NCBI GenBank assembly: GCA_011799875.1
Contig: CM022299.1
Span: 214,154,070-214,218,069, forward strand
Length of the DNA: 64,000 bases
Reading direction: 5' to 3'
DNA from: Thinopyrum elongatum
Taxonomy: Eukaryota > Streptophyta > Magnoliopsida > Poales > Poaceae
Below are positions 21,599-32,160 of this stretch, piece by piece. Positions within the stretch are counted from its first letter, which is position 1; the number at the start of each line of letters is the position of its first letter. Made by a program: the position numbers and the translations under genes. The notes under the pieces are model-generated. The model made no database searches. It saw only the letters and a list, made by a program, of their open reading frames with translations, and was not told the origin of the DNA.

Positions 21599-23284
21599 GA
21601 TCTGTATGCGTGATTTAAGATTCAGCTACTACCACACATTGGGCCCTGAAATATGACCCCACTCGACTTACTGACCCCTCTCGTCCTCTGTCCAGGAGTT
21701 GCAAGTAGTTTTTGGTGTTTGTAGTATGCTGGAGGCCGTGCGCAACGCTGACCTTAGGGGTGGGCTGTGATGCGGTAGGCACGTGGCCGGTGTACCGAGT
21801 CGCCCGTTTGGTGTCTCGGGAACCCTGCAGACATCGTTTGGGGCCGTTGAGGACACCCCGGCCGGATTTCCTTGTGGATGGAACCCGAATAGGCGATAAA
21901 CCTGGACTAGAGACTTGTGTGGTTAGTCAGGTCGTGGTCTACACCCACGTCGGCTTTCGCTTGAAGTCTGCCAAGCACATGTCGTGTGCAGATGCTAAGT
22001 GGTGGAAACATGTGTGACGAAGTACACCCCTGCGGGGTATAAAACTATTCGAATAGCTGCGTCCACGGTAAAGGACTACTTGGTGGCTTATGCAGTTCAT
22101 AGACAAGTGAAAGTGGATACTCTAAAACTCACAAGATAAGTGTGAGTGCCATGGATGGCGTTCTCGTAGGGAGACGGGAGCGGATCCATAGTGGTGTATT
22201 GATATGGTGAATGTGTGGACTCGTGTGCGCCACCTCAAAAGAGTTACCAGCATTCGTAGTTCAGGATAGCCACTGAGTCAAAGCTGGCTTGCTGCAGTTA
22301 AACTCCACCACCCTCTTTGTTGATACCGATGCATTTGTAGATAGTTCTGATGTAAGTCTTGCTGGGTACATTTGTACTCATGTTTGCCTATTTTATGTTT
22401 TGCAGAGAGACTTCAGTCTCACTAGTAGTTCCACATGGACTTCGACGTTTAGCTTGTTACCTCAGCTACGATCTTGTGCCCTCGGCAGGATCTGGTAGAT
22501 AGTCGGGCTTCTCAGCATTTTTCATTTGTAGATGTCTGTACTCAGACATGATAGGCTTCCGCATGTGCTTTGACTTGTATGCTCTGAATGTTGGGTCATG
22601 AGACCCATGTTTGTAATACTTGGCTCCTCGGAGCCTAATGAATAAATACTCTGAGTCGTAGAGTCTTGTTGTGATGCCATGTTGTATTTGCCCATATCCA
22701 GCATATTGTGTGTATGATTGAAATGCTTGGTATGTGTGGGATCCGACAACCTAGTTGTTTATCCTTGGTAGCCTCTCTTATGGGGAAATGTAGTCTGGTG
22801 CTTCCACTGAGCCTTGGTAGTCCGCTACAGCCCGGTTTACCGGAGTCCTGTTAGCTTGCTACTGCTCCGGAACACTTAGACTGGCCGGCATGTGTCCTTC
22901 CTCGATCCTGTGTCTGTCCCTTCGGGGAAACGTCACGCGGTGTCTTTCGGAGTCCTGTTAGCCTGCTACAGCCCGGATTCCCGGAGTCCTGCTAGCCCAG
23001 TTGCTACAGCCCGAATTCACTCGCTGATGATCGACACGTTCGTTGCTGGGTCATGTATGCCTGTCCCCGTAAGTTAGTGCCACTTTGGGTTCACGACTAG
23101 TCATGTCGGCCCGGGTTCTCTGTCATATGGATGCTAGCGACACTATCATATACGTGAGCCAAAAGGCGCAAACGGTCCCGGGCCATGGTAAGGCGACACC
23201 CGTGGGAATACCGTGCGTGAGGCCGCAAAGTGATATGAGGTGTTACCGGCTAGATCGATGTGACTTGGAATCGGGGTCCTAACA
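21599..23284 (-). repeat. Unpaired LTR-like sequence (left end not defined)
   Basis: The right end is GGGGTCCTAACA at 23,284, which read on the minus strand gives the LTR-like start TGTTAGGACCCC. The left end is uncertain because RLG-2 was truncated here. It has three copies of a GGAGTCCTGYTAGC...GCTACAGCCCG unit at about 22,842-23,012. No partner LTR and no clear target duplication are in the window (ATAGG follows; the left flank has ATAGT). No gene is visible. Confidence 0.5.
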
Positions 23285-24433
23285 ATAGGACTGGTCATCT
23301 GTCTCTGAATCCTCCTCTGAGGAGCTATCTGTAACCAGCAAGATGTCTACTTTAGCTGGTAGCATTGTCTGCTCTGAATACCTTGTTTTCACTCCAGATA
23401 CTTCCATCACCGCTTCAAATGGCTGATGCACAGGAAGAGTAGTTGAATATACAAACATTGTCGACAAATGGAACACGTAATACAAAAAAGGATAGCATGA
23501 TATAATTCACATATATGATGATTGGCTAAACAGCATGGCATTGCATAATTCACATATATAATGCCTTGCAACAAGATAGCATTGCATAACTCACATATAT
23601 AATGTCTTGCAACAAGATGGCATTGCATAATTCACATATATGGTAATTAGACACTAAACAGGTGGCATTCACATAAAGCATGTCTAAACTAAGCAAATGA
23701 CATAGCAATGCAAGACACCATACGCACGATATGAGCAACATAACCCTGCCAAGTTAGAGCATACACCTCGGGGGGGAATAGGACTGGTCATCTGTCTCTG
23801 AATCCTCCTCTGAGGAACTATCTGTAACCAGCGAGATATGCGCTTCATCAGATAGCATAGTCTGCTCTGAAGACCTTGTTTTCACTCCAGAATTTTCCAT
23901 CACCGTGTCAAATGGCTGATGCACACGAAGAGTAGTTGAATGTACTAACATTGTTGACAAATGTAATACATAATGAAAAAAAAGGATGGCATGATATAAT
24001 TCACATATAAGATGACTGGCTAAGCAGGATGGCATTGCAAAATTCACATATATCATGCCTGACTAAACAAGATGGTGTTGCATAATTCACATATATGATA
24101 AAGAAACTAAACAGATGGCATTCACACAAAGCATGTCTAAACTAAGCAGATGACATATTTGATGTATAAAGTAAGCAATGCAAGGCACCATATGCATGAT
24201 ATTACCAACATCAGCATGCCAAGTTAGAGCGAAAACCTCAGGGGGTAAATAGGAGTGGTCTTCTCCTTCTGAATCCCCCTCAGAACAGTTATCTTCCTCT
24301 TGATTACAATCTGAAATGGGTGGAAGGGGGGCTGCCTTTGCGCCCACCATGGAGCGACCTCTGCTTGAAATTTTATTGCCACGCAAGGCCCGTCTCTTTT
24401 GCTCTACATGTTCAGTTCCATTATGTACAATAA
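23285..24433 (-). pseudogene. gene M, three tandem repeat exons
   Basis: Three minus-strand exon candidates lie at 24,433-24,237, 23,915-23,767 and 23,422-23,285 (the last cut by the LTR). Each has an AG acceptor (the last two CATCAG before CCATTTGA) and the first two end GAG/GT. They encode related acidic peptides ending EGDSEGEDHSYLPPE, SSSEEDSETDDQSYSPPE and SSSEEDSETDDQSY. The introns carry AT-rich repeats (TAATTCACATATATGATG-like). I do not recognise the protein. Acidic Ser/Glu/Asp tracts suggest a phosphorylated or regulatory tail but do not prove it. The left copy at 550-870 is the fourth member. Confidence 0.45.
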
Positions 24434-24811
24434 CTGACATGAATAGGAATAAAACATAGTGAGATTATGTAAGGAGTGCATGCAGAAATCCAGAGTGATG
24501 GTAGCAACCTGTGGATAGACCCAAAACCAATGATAGCAGGCAGATAATGGCTTCAGTTAAAAAATACAGATAATGGCTTCTTTACTGTTTGTTTCCCACC
24601 CAACATGAAACACATAGTAGACACCAGAGATTAACCAGATAGTAGATAGATACTATTGATTGTGGCCCCGATATGTACCCCACAACCATTTAAAAAATCA
24701 AGTTTGAGCATTAGTTTGGAGCTGACTCAGAGTCTAATCGGTGAACAGGATGATAAAGTAGCATGTAATATTAAGCGATGCATAACGTAAGCAGACACGA
24801 AAGAGTGCGAC

Positions 24812-25039
24812 CTCTCTTGCGGACCCGTGTAGTCCTCGAGGTCATCTGCTCGGTTGATGATGGTAATGCAGTTGTCGTGGCTGCCGGCGGCGGGGAAGAA
24901 GATCTGAGGCGGGAAAATATAGTCTGGAGGCCGGATCCCTGCTGTGGTAGACCCTTCTGTCATTGGAGCATCTGAGCTGGGGTGGACGACAGCGCAACAG
25001 GAGCGGGACAAACCACACAAGGTTTTCTTTGACAACTAT
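24812..25039 (-). pseudogene. gene M, exon of a second duplicated type
   Basis: The open minus frame ends at a GAG/GTCGCA donor and reads SCCAVVHPSSDAP...PPQIFFPAAGSHDN...GPQER. It aligns loosely with the exon at 25,807-26,020 (QTPKIFFPSSDSQ...MASPKR): both share (P/K)IFFP(A/S) and end in R just before the donor. The exact acceptor is uncertain. Confidence 0.35.
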
Positions 25040-25062
25040 CTGTAAGAGAAGTAATTCTGTAA

Positions 25063-25480
25063 GGGCTCGTTTGAATTGGAGGATTCTAATAATGCAAGGA
25101 TAGGAAATACATAGTAATAGGATAGGAATGCATGTGCAAAGAATTTAAAATCACAGGATTTTTGTCAATCTGGGTGTTTGGTTCACAGGAATTGGAAGGT
25201 CACGGGAATGCAAAGAAGCATGGTCAAATTAAGTCAAACCACAAGAAAATGTATGGTTATAATGCTATTATGCTACTATAACTTAGTCTTGTTCTTCATG
25301 AATAGGAATTTGAAAAGGAGGGCCAAGTGGATATTAAAATTCCTACGGTTTTTCTTTGAAATAGACACTAAAGGAACAAATCCTACAGTTTTACTTTGCT
25401 CCATTCCTTTGAACCAAATGCATTAATAGTAGTACCATAGGAAACTATCAAATTCCTATGTTTTTCCTTCACTTTTCCTT
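25063..25480. repeat. Possible degraded MITE
   Basis: The left side reads GGGCTCGTTTGAATTGGAGG and the right side has CCATTCCTTTGAACCAAATG, a weak inverted relation (aggaat/attcct, gtttg/caaa) around AT-rich sequence. Many small non-autonomous DNA transposons in grasses look like this. The ends and TSD could not be fixed. Confidence 0.25.
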
Positions 25481-25806
25481 TCAACCACTGGCAATTCTAG
25501 TAGGCAGGCTTGAATAGGGAAAAGCCTACACTCAAAAAATGTTTTTGTGCTACTTCTACTACTTTGGACCCAGGCCACTGCCCTACTAGCTCAACTCCCA
25601 GGCCCATCTACAAATGCACAGCTCAAACGCGCAGAAATAAATAATGATGGCGTTCAAGAGAGTCGATCACGGATAGCTAAGTTGCCTGGTACCTTACCGC
25701 TTGTCATATAGTAGGAGAAACTAATCGTATTTCACATTACTACGTGTGCTCAGTGGACAATATATATAACATGTAGAGTAAAAAAGCGATGCAACAAGTG
25801 TACAAC

Positions 25807-26020
25807 CTCTTTGGCGAAGCCATGTCGATCTCTGCGTGATTGGGTTGGTCGGTGAGGATGCTCTGGCTGATTTGGCTGTCGGAGGAGGGGAAGAAGATCT
25901 TAGGCGTCTGGAGATGGAGCCGGTGGTACTGCTCCGCTGTGATGGAGGGTTTCGTCGTTGGAGCAGCTCCGGTGAGTTGTACGGCGGCGAGGCTGAAGCA
26001 GGACAAGAGAGACAACATTA
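25807..26020 (-). pseudogene. gene M, exon paired with 24,812-25,039
   Basis: The minus frame reads LSCFSLAAVQLTGAAPTTK, then TAEQYHRLHLQTPKIFFPSS and EIDMASPKR, followed by the donor GAG/GTTGTA. The donor context (CCAAAGAGGTT.TACAC) is nearly identical to that of the exon at 30,708-30,955, which points to repeated duplication of one ancestral exon. Confidence 0.35.
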
Positions 26021-26118
26021 ACCTGAGTGGAATTCTAATAGCATCTCCAATAGATGACGTAAAATACATAACCACAAAGTGCTTGATGTAAAATACATCA
26101 GCCGCTCATCTCTGAACT

Positions 26119-26205
26119 TAACTGTTGAAACTGAATTTAACTGTCAAAACTGTGTCGAAACTGAATTTTGCTGTCGAAACTGAATTTTACTGTCGAAACT
26201 GAACG
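26119..26205. repeat. Short minisatellite, ~20 bp unit
   Basis: Four adjacent variants of CTGTCGAAACTGAATTTT appear in a row. No coding function seen. Confidence 0.7.
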
Positions 26206-26214
26206 CACTAGTAG

Positions 26215-26515
26215 TAGAAAAGCAGTAGCAGCAGCAGCGCCCGGAGCAACAGCGTGTGCGAGAGCCGGGGCAGCTGGTCATGTAGCAGCATCTCGGGTAG
26301 CAGCTGCAGGGGCTCGAGCGAGAGCAGGATCTGCTGCTCGTGCAGCAGCAGCGCTCGCAAGAGTATAGCAGTAGCGCGAGCAAGAGCAAGAGCGAGAGCA
26401 GCAGTGCAAGCAAGAGCAAGAGCAAGAGCAGTAGCGCAAGCAAGAGCAAGAGCAGACCAGGCAGGGGACCGAGAGCAAGAGCAGAGCAGCAGCGCGAGCG
26501 AGAGCTAAAGTAGCA
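26215..26515. repeat. Degenerate GCAGCA / GAGCAA hexamer-type repeat
   Basis: About 300 bp of mixed GCA and GAGCAAGAGC repeats. Both strands give long but meaningless low-complexity frames. It lies in gene M next to the exon-like sequence at 26,520-26,622. Confidence 0.75.
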
Positions 26516-26622
26516 GCAGCTCCTACTAATGTGGACGTCGCCGCCGAGGGAGCGATGTCGTGGAGGAAGTGGCCGGCGATGCCGCCGTGGTTGGAGCCGC
26601 GCCATGTCGGCTCGGGACCGAG

Positions 26623-27644
26623 TGTCGGCGGAAATGACACCTATGGGATCGCGTGGACCCCTTTACGGTTTGGCAGGGATGAGGAGTGCGCAAAGAGTAG
26701 ATCTAATGATCAACACGATGGATTTTACCCAGGTTCGGGCCGCTGAGAAGCGTAAAACCCTAGTCCTGCTTGTCTGTGTTTATCTTGTGTTCTTCTGCTC
26801 TTGGACTAGCTACTATGCGTGTCCAGTCCAAAAAGTCCGAATCCTTCCACAGTACGCCTTGGGCCTCCTTTTATATGTCAAAGGGGGTCGCCACAGTGGC
26901 ACACAGGAGGTGGAAAGTATCTACAGTGTACAAGTTTATCGCCTGACATCATAGGACAAATGCATTTAATGCGCTGCCTACGTGCCCTCTTGCTTTATCG
27001 GGAACGGCAACAGAGCCCGTCCCATCCGTCGCCGCCTCGCCTTGCTTCGACGCGCGTCCAAGCCGACGAGGCATGCAGCGCCATGCTGGCTAGCTGGCTG
27101 CTGTGCTGGTGCGGTGACAGGGCCTTCATGAAGATATGCCCGCCACCACGCAGGTGCTTGGCTAGTTGGCTTTAGAAGCTGCATGCTGCCACGCAGGTGC
27201 TCACCTAGTTGGCGGGCTGGTCATCGCATCGGAACGGCCGTGGGGCAGCGAAATGTTGGCAGGTGCGGGCCTGGCCGCGGCCCCGCTGATGCTCCCGGCA
27301 AGGGTCTTGCCGGGGTCTCGCCTCCGTCCCCGGCAAGGATCTTGCCGGGGGTCTTGTGGCTGTCCCCGGCAAGGATCTTGCCGGGGGTCTTGTGGCCGTC
27401 CCTGGCAAGGATCTTGCCGGGGCTCGTACCATGCCAGCGAGCGCTGACTTCATCTCGTATCCCAAGCCGTGCTCTTCTTCGTAGCTTGGCCTGGTTCCGT
27501 CTTCGTTCTTAGCTTCAAGATGTTTGCCGGGTGTCTTGCTTGCCGGGAAACTTGGCCTTTGCCGGGGTTGTCGGGCAACGGTCCAAGATGGGTATGACCC
27601 ATGCTAAGAAGGTTGATGAGACCCTGGTTCTCATTACACCGACA
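26623..27644 (-). repeat. RLG-3 left LTR (3' LTR)
   Basis: 1,022 bp. It contains a near-perfect repeat of the palindrome CCCCGGCAAGGATCTTGCC (about 27,290-27,425), three to four units. Confidence 0.88.
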
Positions 27645-27756
27645 GGAGCCCCCGGGCCCGCCTACAGCAGAGAACTCTAAGACCTCGATGCTGGAGGTGA
27701 GGCCAAATTCGGCATGGGTCATGACTGACATGCCCAAGATTTTATATGCTTCTACC

Positions 27757-28003
27757 CTCGTCAGAGCACTTGGCTCAACGACAAGAGCAAAAAATCCCCT
27801 TGTTGGAGCACATGGCTCAACGACAAGATTCTTGCTATGCTTCCGCCCTCGTCAGAGCGCTTGGCTCGATGACAAGAGCGAAGAGTCTCCTTGCCGGAGC
27901 GCATGGCTCAACGACAAGGTTGAAAGCCCCCTTGTCGGAGCGCATGGCTCGACGACAAGGTTGAAAGCCCCCTTGTCGGAGCGCATGGCTCGACGACAAG
28001 GTT
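27757..28003. repeat. RLG-3 internal 41-42 bp tandem repeat
   Basis: Six copies centred on GCGCATGGCTCGACGACAAG, with repeat starts spaced 42, 49, 42, 41 and 41 bp; the last two are nearly identical. The wording resembles the repeated linker of RLG-1 pol (8,570-8,965: GACAAG, CTTGTCGGAGC), so it may be a leftover of that coding repeat. Confidence 0.8.
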
Positions 28004-28279
28004 TGATAATTTGCCAAAGCCTACTGCTTAACAGCAAATGCTTGATTGTTGCCGGTGCTGTCCTCCGTGGCTGCCGCGCGCCGCCAAGAACAAAGCAGTC
28101 GCCGGGACTGAAGTACTTTTTGCATACCTATTGCTGCAATGGCACATGTAAAGAAACAATTTATCTTAGTCAGGCCAATCTTCATGTATGCAAGACATGT
28201 TCCTTTACACTAAATGAACGCTTGCTTCCCCCTTGATTGATTCCGTCCTTGCATATATCTTATATCCTACGCAGTTTGG

Positions 28280-29460
28280 AAACCTTGCCGGTGCGCACAC
28301 TTGCCGCGAGCGCTAGGTGCGGGTCTTTAGCAGCCTGCTAGAAGTGCCGCCACCGGCAAGGCGACTTGCCGGGCTAGAACGCAGCTGCTAAGTTTGCCGA
28401 GCGGACTCGAGGCGAAACTAGAGCGCGGGCTAACCACGACGAGGCTCCTTTGCGTGCAGATTAACGTACAAGGACGGAGAATCAATCAAGACGACCCACG
28501 CTTGCCGGAAAGCATTCCGATGCGCACGCTCCAGTCGGCAGCGCTTGAGGAACGGGTCCTTAGCAGCTTGCCGGGAATGCCGCCTCCCGGAAAGGTTTAC
28601 CTCCCCGGTGCCTGTGCAGCTGCCTGAGCTGTCGAGCGGACTCGAGACAACTAGGGGTGCTTTAGGCCTTGGGAAGGCTCCTTCGCATGTAGGTGTAAGA
28701 AGCAAGTGAGAACAACAAGAGAAATGTAATTGTCACAAGTCCTTGTAACTTAGCTTTTCCTGCTGTTCATTTTGCCTAGCGAGGCTGCGCTCGTGGGGAT
28801 GGCCGGCAACTCTTCAAGAAGATTATTCTTCTAGGGCACTGCCAGCCCCCGAGCCCGCCTTCTAAGCGTATATCTGCAACACTGTCTGGGCGCGAAATGC
28901 CACAATAGCATTTTCAACACGACAAGTTAATCAGTGTCTGATTCGCACTTAACTCGTATGAAAACTTGATTTCTGCTGAGCTCCCCCTTGCTTGCCGGAA
29001 TGCCTTCCGGTGCGCATGATCCAGTCAGCAGCGCTTGAGGAACGGATCCTTAGCAGCTTGCCGGGACCGCCGCCTCCCGGAAAGTTTTACCTTTCCGGTT
29101 TTAGTGCAGCTGCTCATGTCGCCGAGCGGACTCGAGGCGACTAGGAGCGCAACTAGCCCCGAGAAGGCTCCTTAGCATACAGGTCACAGAAATCTGAAAA
29201 TAAAGCTTATCTAGCCTTTTCCTTGAACGATTGTATTTTTGTACGATGAATCCCTATGCTCGCTGGAAAACTCCCCGAATGTGCTCGTTCCGGTCGATGG
29301 CGCTTAGGATCAGGTCCTGTCTAGCAGCCTATCAAGAACGCCGCCTCTTCGGGAGCTTAACACTCTGGAAACAACCGCAACTGCATCCATGTTGCTGGGC
29401 GGACCCAGATAACCAGGAGCACAGAGTATTTCAAGAGCACTCCCTCGCGCACAGGTCATA
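28280..29460. repeat. RLG-3: four diverged copies of the GAGCGGACTCGA module
   Basis: Copies start near 28,280, 28,500, 28,990 and 29,265. Shared blocks are CTTGCCGG..., GCGCAC, TTAGCAGC.TGC, TGCCGCC.CCGG and the box GAGCGGACTCGA (28,399-28,410; 28,634-28,645; 29,124-29,135; degraded in copy four), followed by GAAGGCTCCTT and a GCA.AGGT tail. No open frame is conserved, so this is a non-coding unit. Confidence 0.7.
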
Positions 29461-29605
29461 CAAAAATACCACCAAGGATAAGACTAAATAGCAAAAATCA
29501 ATTAAAGTTTTAGGACTTAGCTTTCTGTAAGTAGAGCGAAGTCGCCATGGACGATGGAGCTGATGCGCTGACCGCTAGATCAAGTTTGCACAACCTAACA
29601 CCCCA

Positions 29606-29619
29606 TACCTGGCGCGCCA
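29606..29619 (-). other. RLG-3 primer-binding site
   Basis: TGGCGCGCCAGGTA on the minus strand, four bases inside the 5' LTR. It is the same site as RLG-1; one extra base follows before the run of Gs. Confidence 0.7.
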
Positions 29620-29623
29620 AAGA

Positions 29624-30646
29624 TGTCGGCGGAAACGACACCTATGGGATTGCGTGGACCCCTTTACGGTTCGGCAGGGATGAGGAGTGCGCAAAGAGCA
29701 GATCTAACGATCAACGCGATGGATTTTTACCCAGGTTCGGGCTGCTGAGAAGCGTAAAACCCTAGTCCTGCTTGTCTGTGTTTATCTTGTGTTCTTCTGC
29801 TCTTGGACTAGCTACTATGCATGTCCAGTCCAAAAAGTCCGAATCCTTCCACAATACGCCTCGGGCCTCCTTTTATATGTCAAAGGGGGTCGCCACAGTG
29901 GCACACAGGAGGTGGAAAGTATCTACAGTGTACAAGTTTATCGCCTGACATCATAGGACAAACGCATTTAATGCGCTGCCTACATGCCCTCTTGCTTTAT
30001 CGGGGACGGCAACAGAGCCCGTCCCGTCCGTCGCTGCCTCGCCTTGCTTCGATGCGCGTCCAAGCCGACGAGGCATGCAGCGCCATGCTGGCTGGCTGGC
30101 TGCTGTGCTGGTGTGGTGATAGGGCCTTCACGAAGATCTGCCCGCCACCACGCAGGTGCTTGGCTAGTTGGCTTTAGAAGCTGCATGCTGCCACGCAGGT
30201 GCTCGCCTAGTTGGCGGGCTGGTCGTCGCATCGGAACGGCCGTGGGGCAGCGAAACGTTGGCAGGTGCGGGCCTGGCCGTGGCCCCACTGATGCTCCTGG
30301 CAAGGGTCTTGCTGGGGTCTCGCCTCCGTCCCCGGCAAGGATCTTGCCGGGGGTCTTGTGGCTGTCCCCGGCAAGGATCTTGCCGGGGGTCTTGTGGCCG
30401 TCCCCGGCAAGGATCTTGCCGGGGCTCGTACCATGCCAGCGAGCGCTGACTTCATCTCGTATCCCAAGCCGTGCTCTTCTTCGTAGCTTGGCCTGGTTCC
30501 TTCTTCGTGCTCAGCGTCAAGATGTTTGCCGGGTGTCTTGCTTGCTGGGAAAGTTGGCCTTTGCCGGGGTTGTCGGGCAATGGTCCTAGACGGGTATGAC
30601 CCATGCTAAGAAGGTTGATGAGACCCTGGTTCTCATTACACCGACA
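29624..30646 (-). repeat. RLG-3 right LTR (5' LTR)
   Basis: 1,023 bp, followed by CCGAG. The TATA box TATAAAAGG is at 29,870-29,877 on the minus strand, and the CCGGCAAG palindromes (about 30,293-30,425) lie upstream of it. Confidence 0.88.
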
Positions 30647-30707
30647 CCGAGCGCCGGCAGTACCGTGAGATCGAATCAAGAAGAAAATGCGGCGATTAGT
30701 GTAGAAC

Positions 30708-30955
30708 CTCTTTGGTGGCGCCGATTAGGCCTTAGCTTCATCCGAGGAATCGGTGATGATGATGCTCTTCCGGTGGTGCAGGTGAAGACGGCGGTGTGGG
30801 AATGGAGGTGGCGCGAAAGAGGAGGGGAACGTCGGGGCAGCTCCTTGGAGGTGGAGGACGGGGTGGCTGAACCGGCGGGACGACGAGATCAACGACGGAT
30901 CCTCATTCGGTGCGGTGGATGAGGGACGTCGAGGTGTTGCTGTGGATGACTTCAT
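30708..30955 (-). pseudogene. gene M, probable first coding exon
   Basis: The ATG at 30,953-30,955 opens MKSSTATPRRPSSTAPNEDP, followed by a Pro/His/Arg-rich stretch and KSIIITDSSDEAKA. A TAA at 30,725-30,727 interrupts; in the same frame SAPPKR follows, then a donor GAG/GTTCTACAC, nearly identical to the donor at 25,807. The sequence upstream (31,080-31,270) is GC-rich with no further coding, consistent with a 5' end. No known domain recognised. Confidence 0.4.
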
Positions 30956-31592
30956 CGGGGAAGAGGCTCCGGCTGGGTGGCGGACAGAGGAGGGTGTGGG
31001 GCTTCACGGGTTTTCGTGGCCTCGGTGTACGAATGGGTAGGCGGATGGGATGGGAGGGGGAACCATGGCTTAGGGACGTGCTTGTCCAAAATGTGGGGTA
31101 AGTTACGAAAGTACCCCCACCAATTTAAGCTAGGCGGTTCTTTCGGTTCAGGGGTATCACGGGCATTTCGCGTGTCTGGATTTCGCAGGAGGTGGGAGTT
31201 TTCGCGCGCGTTGTAATTTTGGGATAGCAAGGCGCGGGTTGAGATGGAGGGAGTTTTCGGAGCACAACGAGACAAAGATATATCTTAAAATTTCGGGGTA
31301 ACAAGGCGCGGGTTGAAATTTCCGGACAAGCCTAACGTGTACTGTGCCAAATCAATTCGTACTTCCCTCGACGAAAAAACAAACAGAAATCAATTCGCAC
31401 CACACAAGAGAGTCTAGTCCCGTGTACTGTACCAAATCAATTCGCACTACAAATGTCATTCAAAACTTTGAATCCATGTTATGTTCAATTAAAATATTTT
31501 GCTACGTGTATAATGCATGCAACCTGCTACTCAAATGAACGTTTTAGTGCATTCCAAACGTATATACTACCGCTTCAATATGAACTAAATTT

Positions 31593-31715
31593 GAATTCGT
31601 TTCTCTATTTGAATAAGATCTACAATCATGATTGTTGTCAAGTTAAACCATTTGAATTCGTTTCTCTATTTTAATAAGATCTACAATCATCATTATTGTC
31701 AAGTTAAACCATCGT
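31593..31715. repeat. ~60 bp direct repeat, two copies
   Basis: TTTGAATTCGTTTCTCTATT followed by AATAAGATCTACAATCAT and TTGTCAAGTTAAACCAT occurs twice in a row with few changes. Confidence 0.75.
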
Positions 31716-31946
31716 TTGTATATTATCTTCACAGCACACCACATGATTACTGTCGAGTTAGATATGAACTATGTGTACTATATGAAGTCGAACTCGATTT
31801 TTTGAATCCACTTTATGTTGATTTCAAATCACAGTACATTTCAAGCTCTAGCTAGATCTTCATAATCTAAACTGTGTCTTATATGTATAATGTGTTTATC
31901 ACATAATGTATGGTGCCCCGCCCCCTACGCCTACAAGTATTTAGAT

Positions 31947-32160
31947 GTGAGTTGCAAACGCCACTCATTATCACAAATTCAAATAAAATGTGAGATTGTT
32001 CAATATATAGTATGGTTTAGATTGTTCGATATTTAGTTGTGAGTTGCAAACGCCACACATTATCACAAATTCAAATAAAATATGAGATTGTTCGATGTAT
32101 AGTATGGTTTAGATTGTTCGATATTTAGCTGTGAGTTGCAAACGCCACGCATTATCACAT
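31947..32160. repeat. 92 bp tandem repeat, ~2.3 copies
   Basis: GTGAGTTGCAAACGCCAC begins copies at 31,947, 32,039 and 32,131, exactly 92 bp apart. Each has the TATGGTTTAGATTGTTCGAT block. Confidence 0.9.

Larger units (their letters stand above)
26623..30646 (-). mobile_element. RLG-3: non-autonomous Tat-type LTR element
   Basis: A 4,024 bp element with LTRs at 26,623-27,644 and 29,624-30,646 (TGTCGGCGGA...CACCGACA) and TSD CCGAG (26,618-26,622 and 30,647-30,651). The 1,979 bp interior keeps the purine tract and primer site but has no gag or pol. It holds a 41-42 bp tandem repeat and four copies of the module found once in RLG-1. LTR blocks (CCTTTACG.TTCGGCAGGGA, ACCCAGGTTCGGG, GCGTAAAACCCTA) match RLG-1, so it belongs to the same group and could be mobilised in trans. 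The LTRs differ at about 38-40 sites by eye, mostly C/T, so it is several times older than RLG-1. It interrupts gene M. Confidence 0.88.

Noticed and set aside
22522..22749. 75 aa minus frame in the unpaired LTR
   Set aside because: Within LTR sequence and not linked to any neighbouring coding region.
26144..26640. Leu/Arg/Ser-rich open frames over the hexamer tract
   Set aside because: Open only because of low-complexity repeats; frames on both strands are open together.
31445..31460. CACTACAAATGTC as the left end of the CACTA element
   Set aside because: Only the first 9-10 bases match; no GCA before it, no subterminal repeats shared with 59.8-63.8 kb, and it is on the wrong side of gene M.
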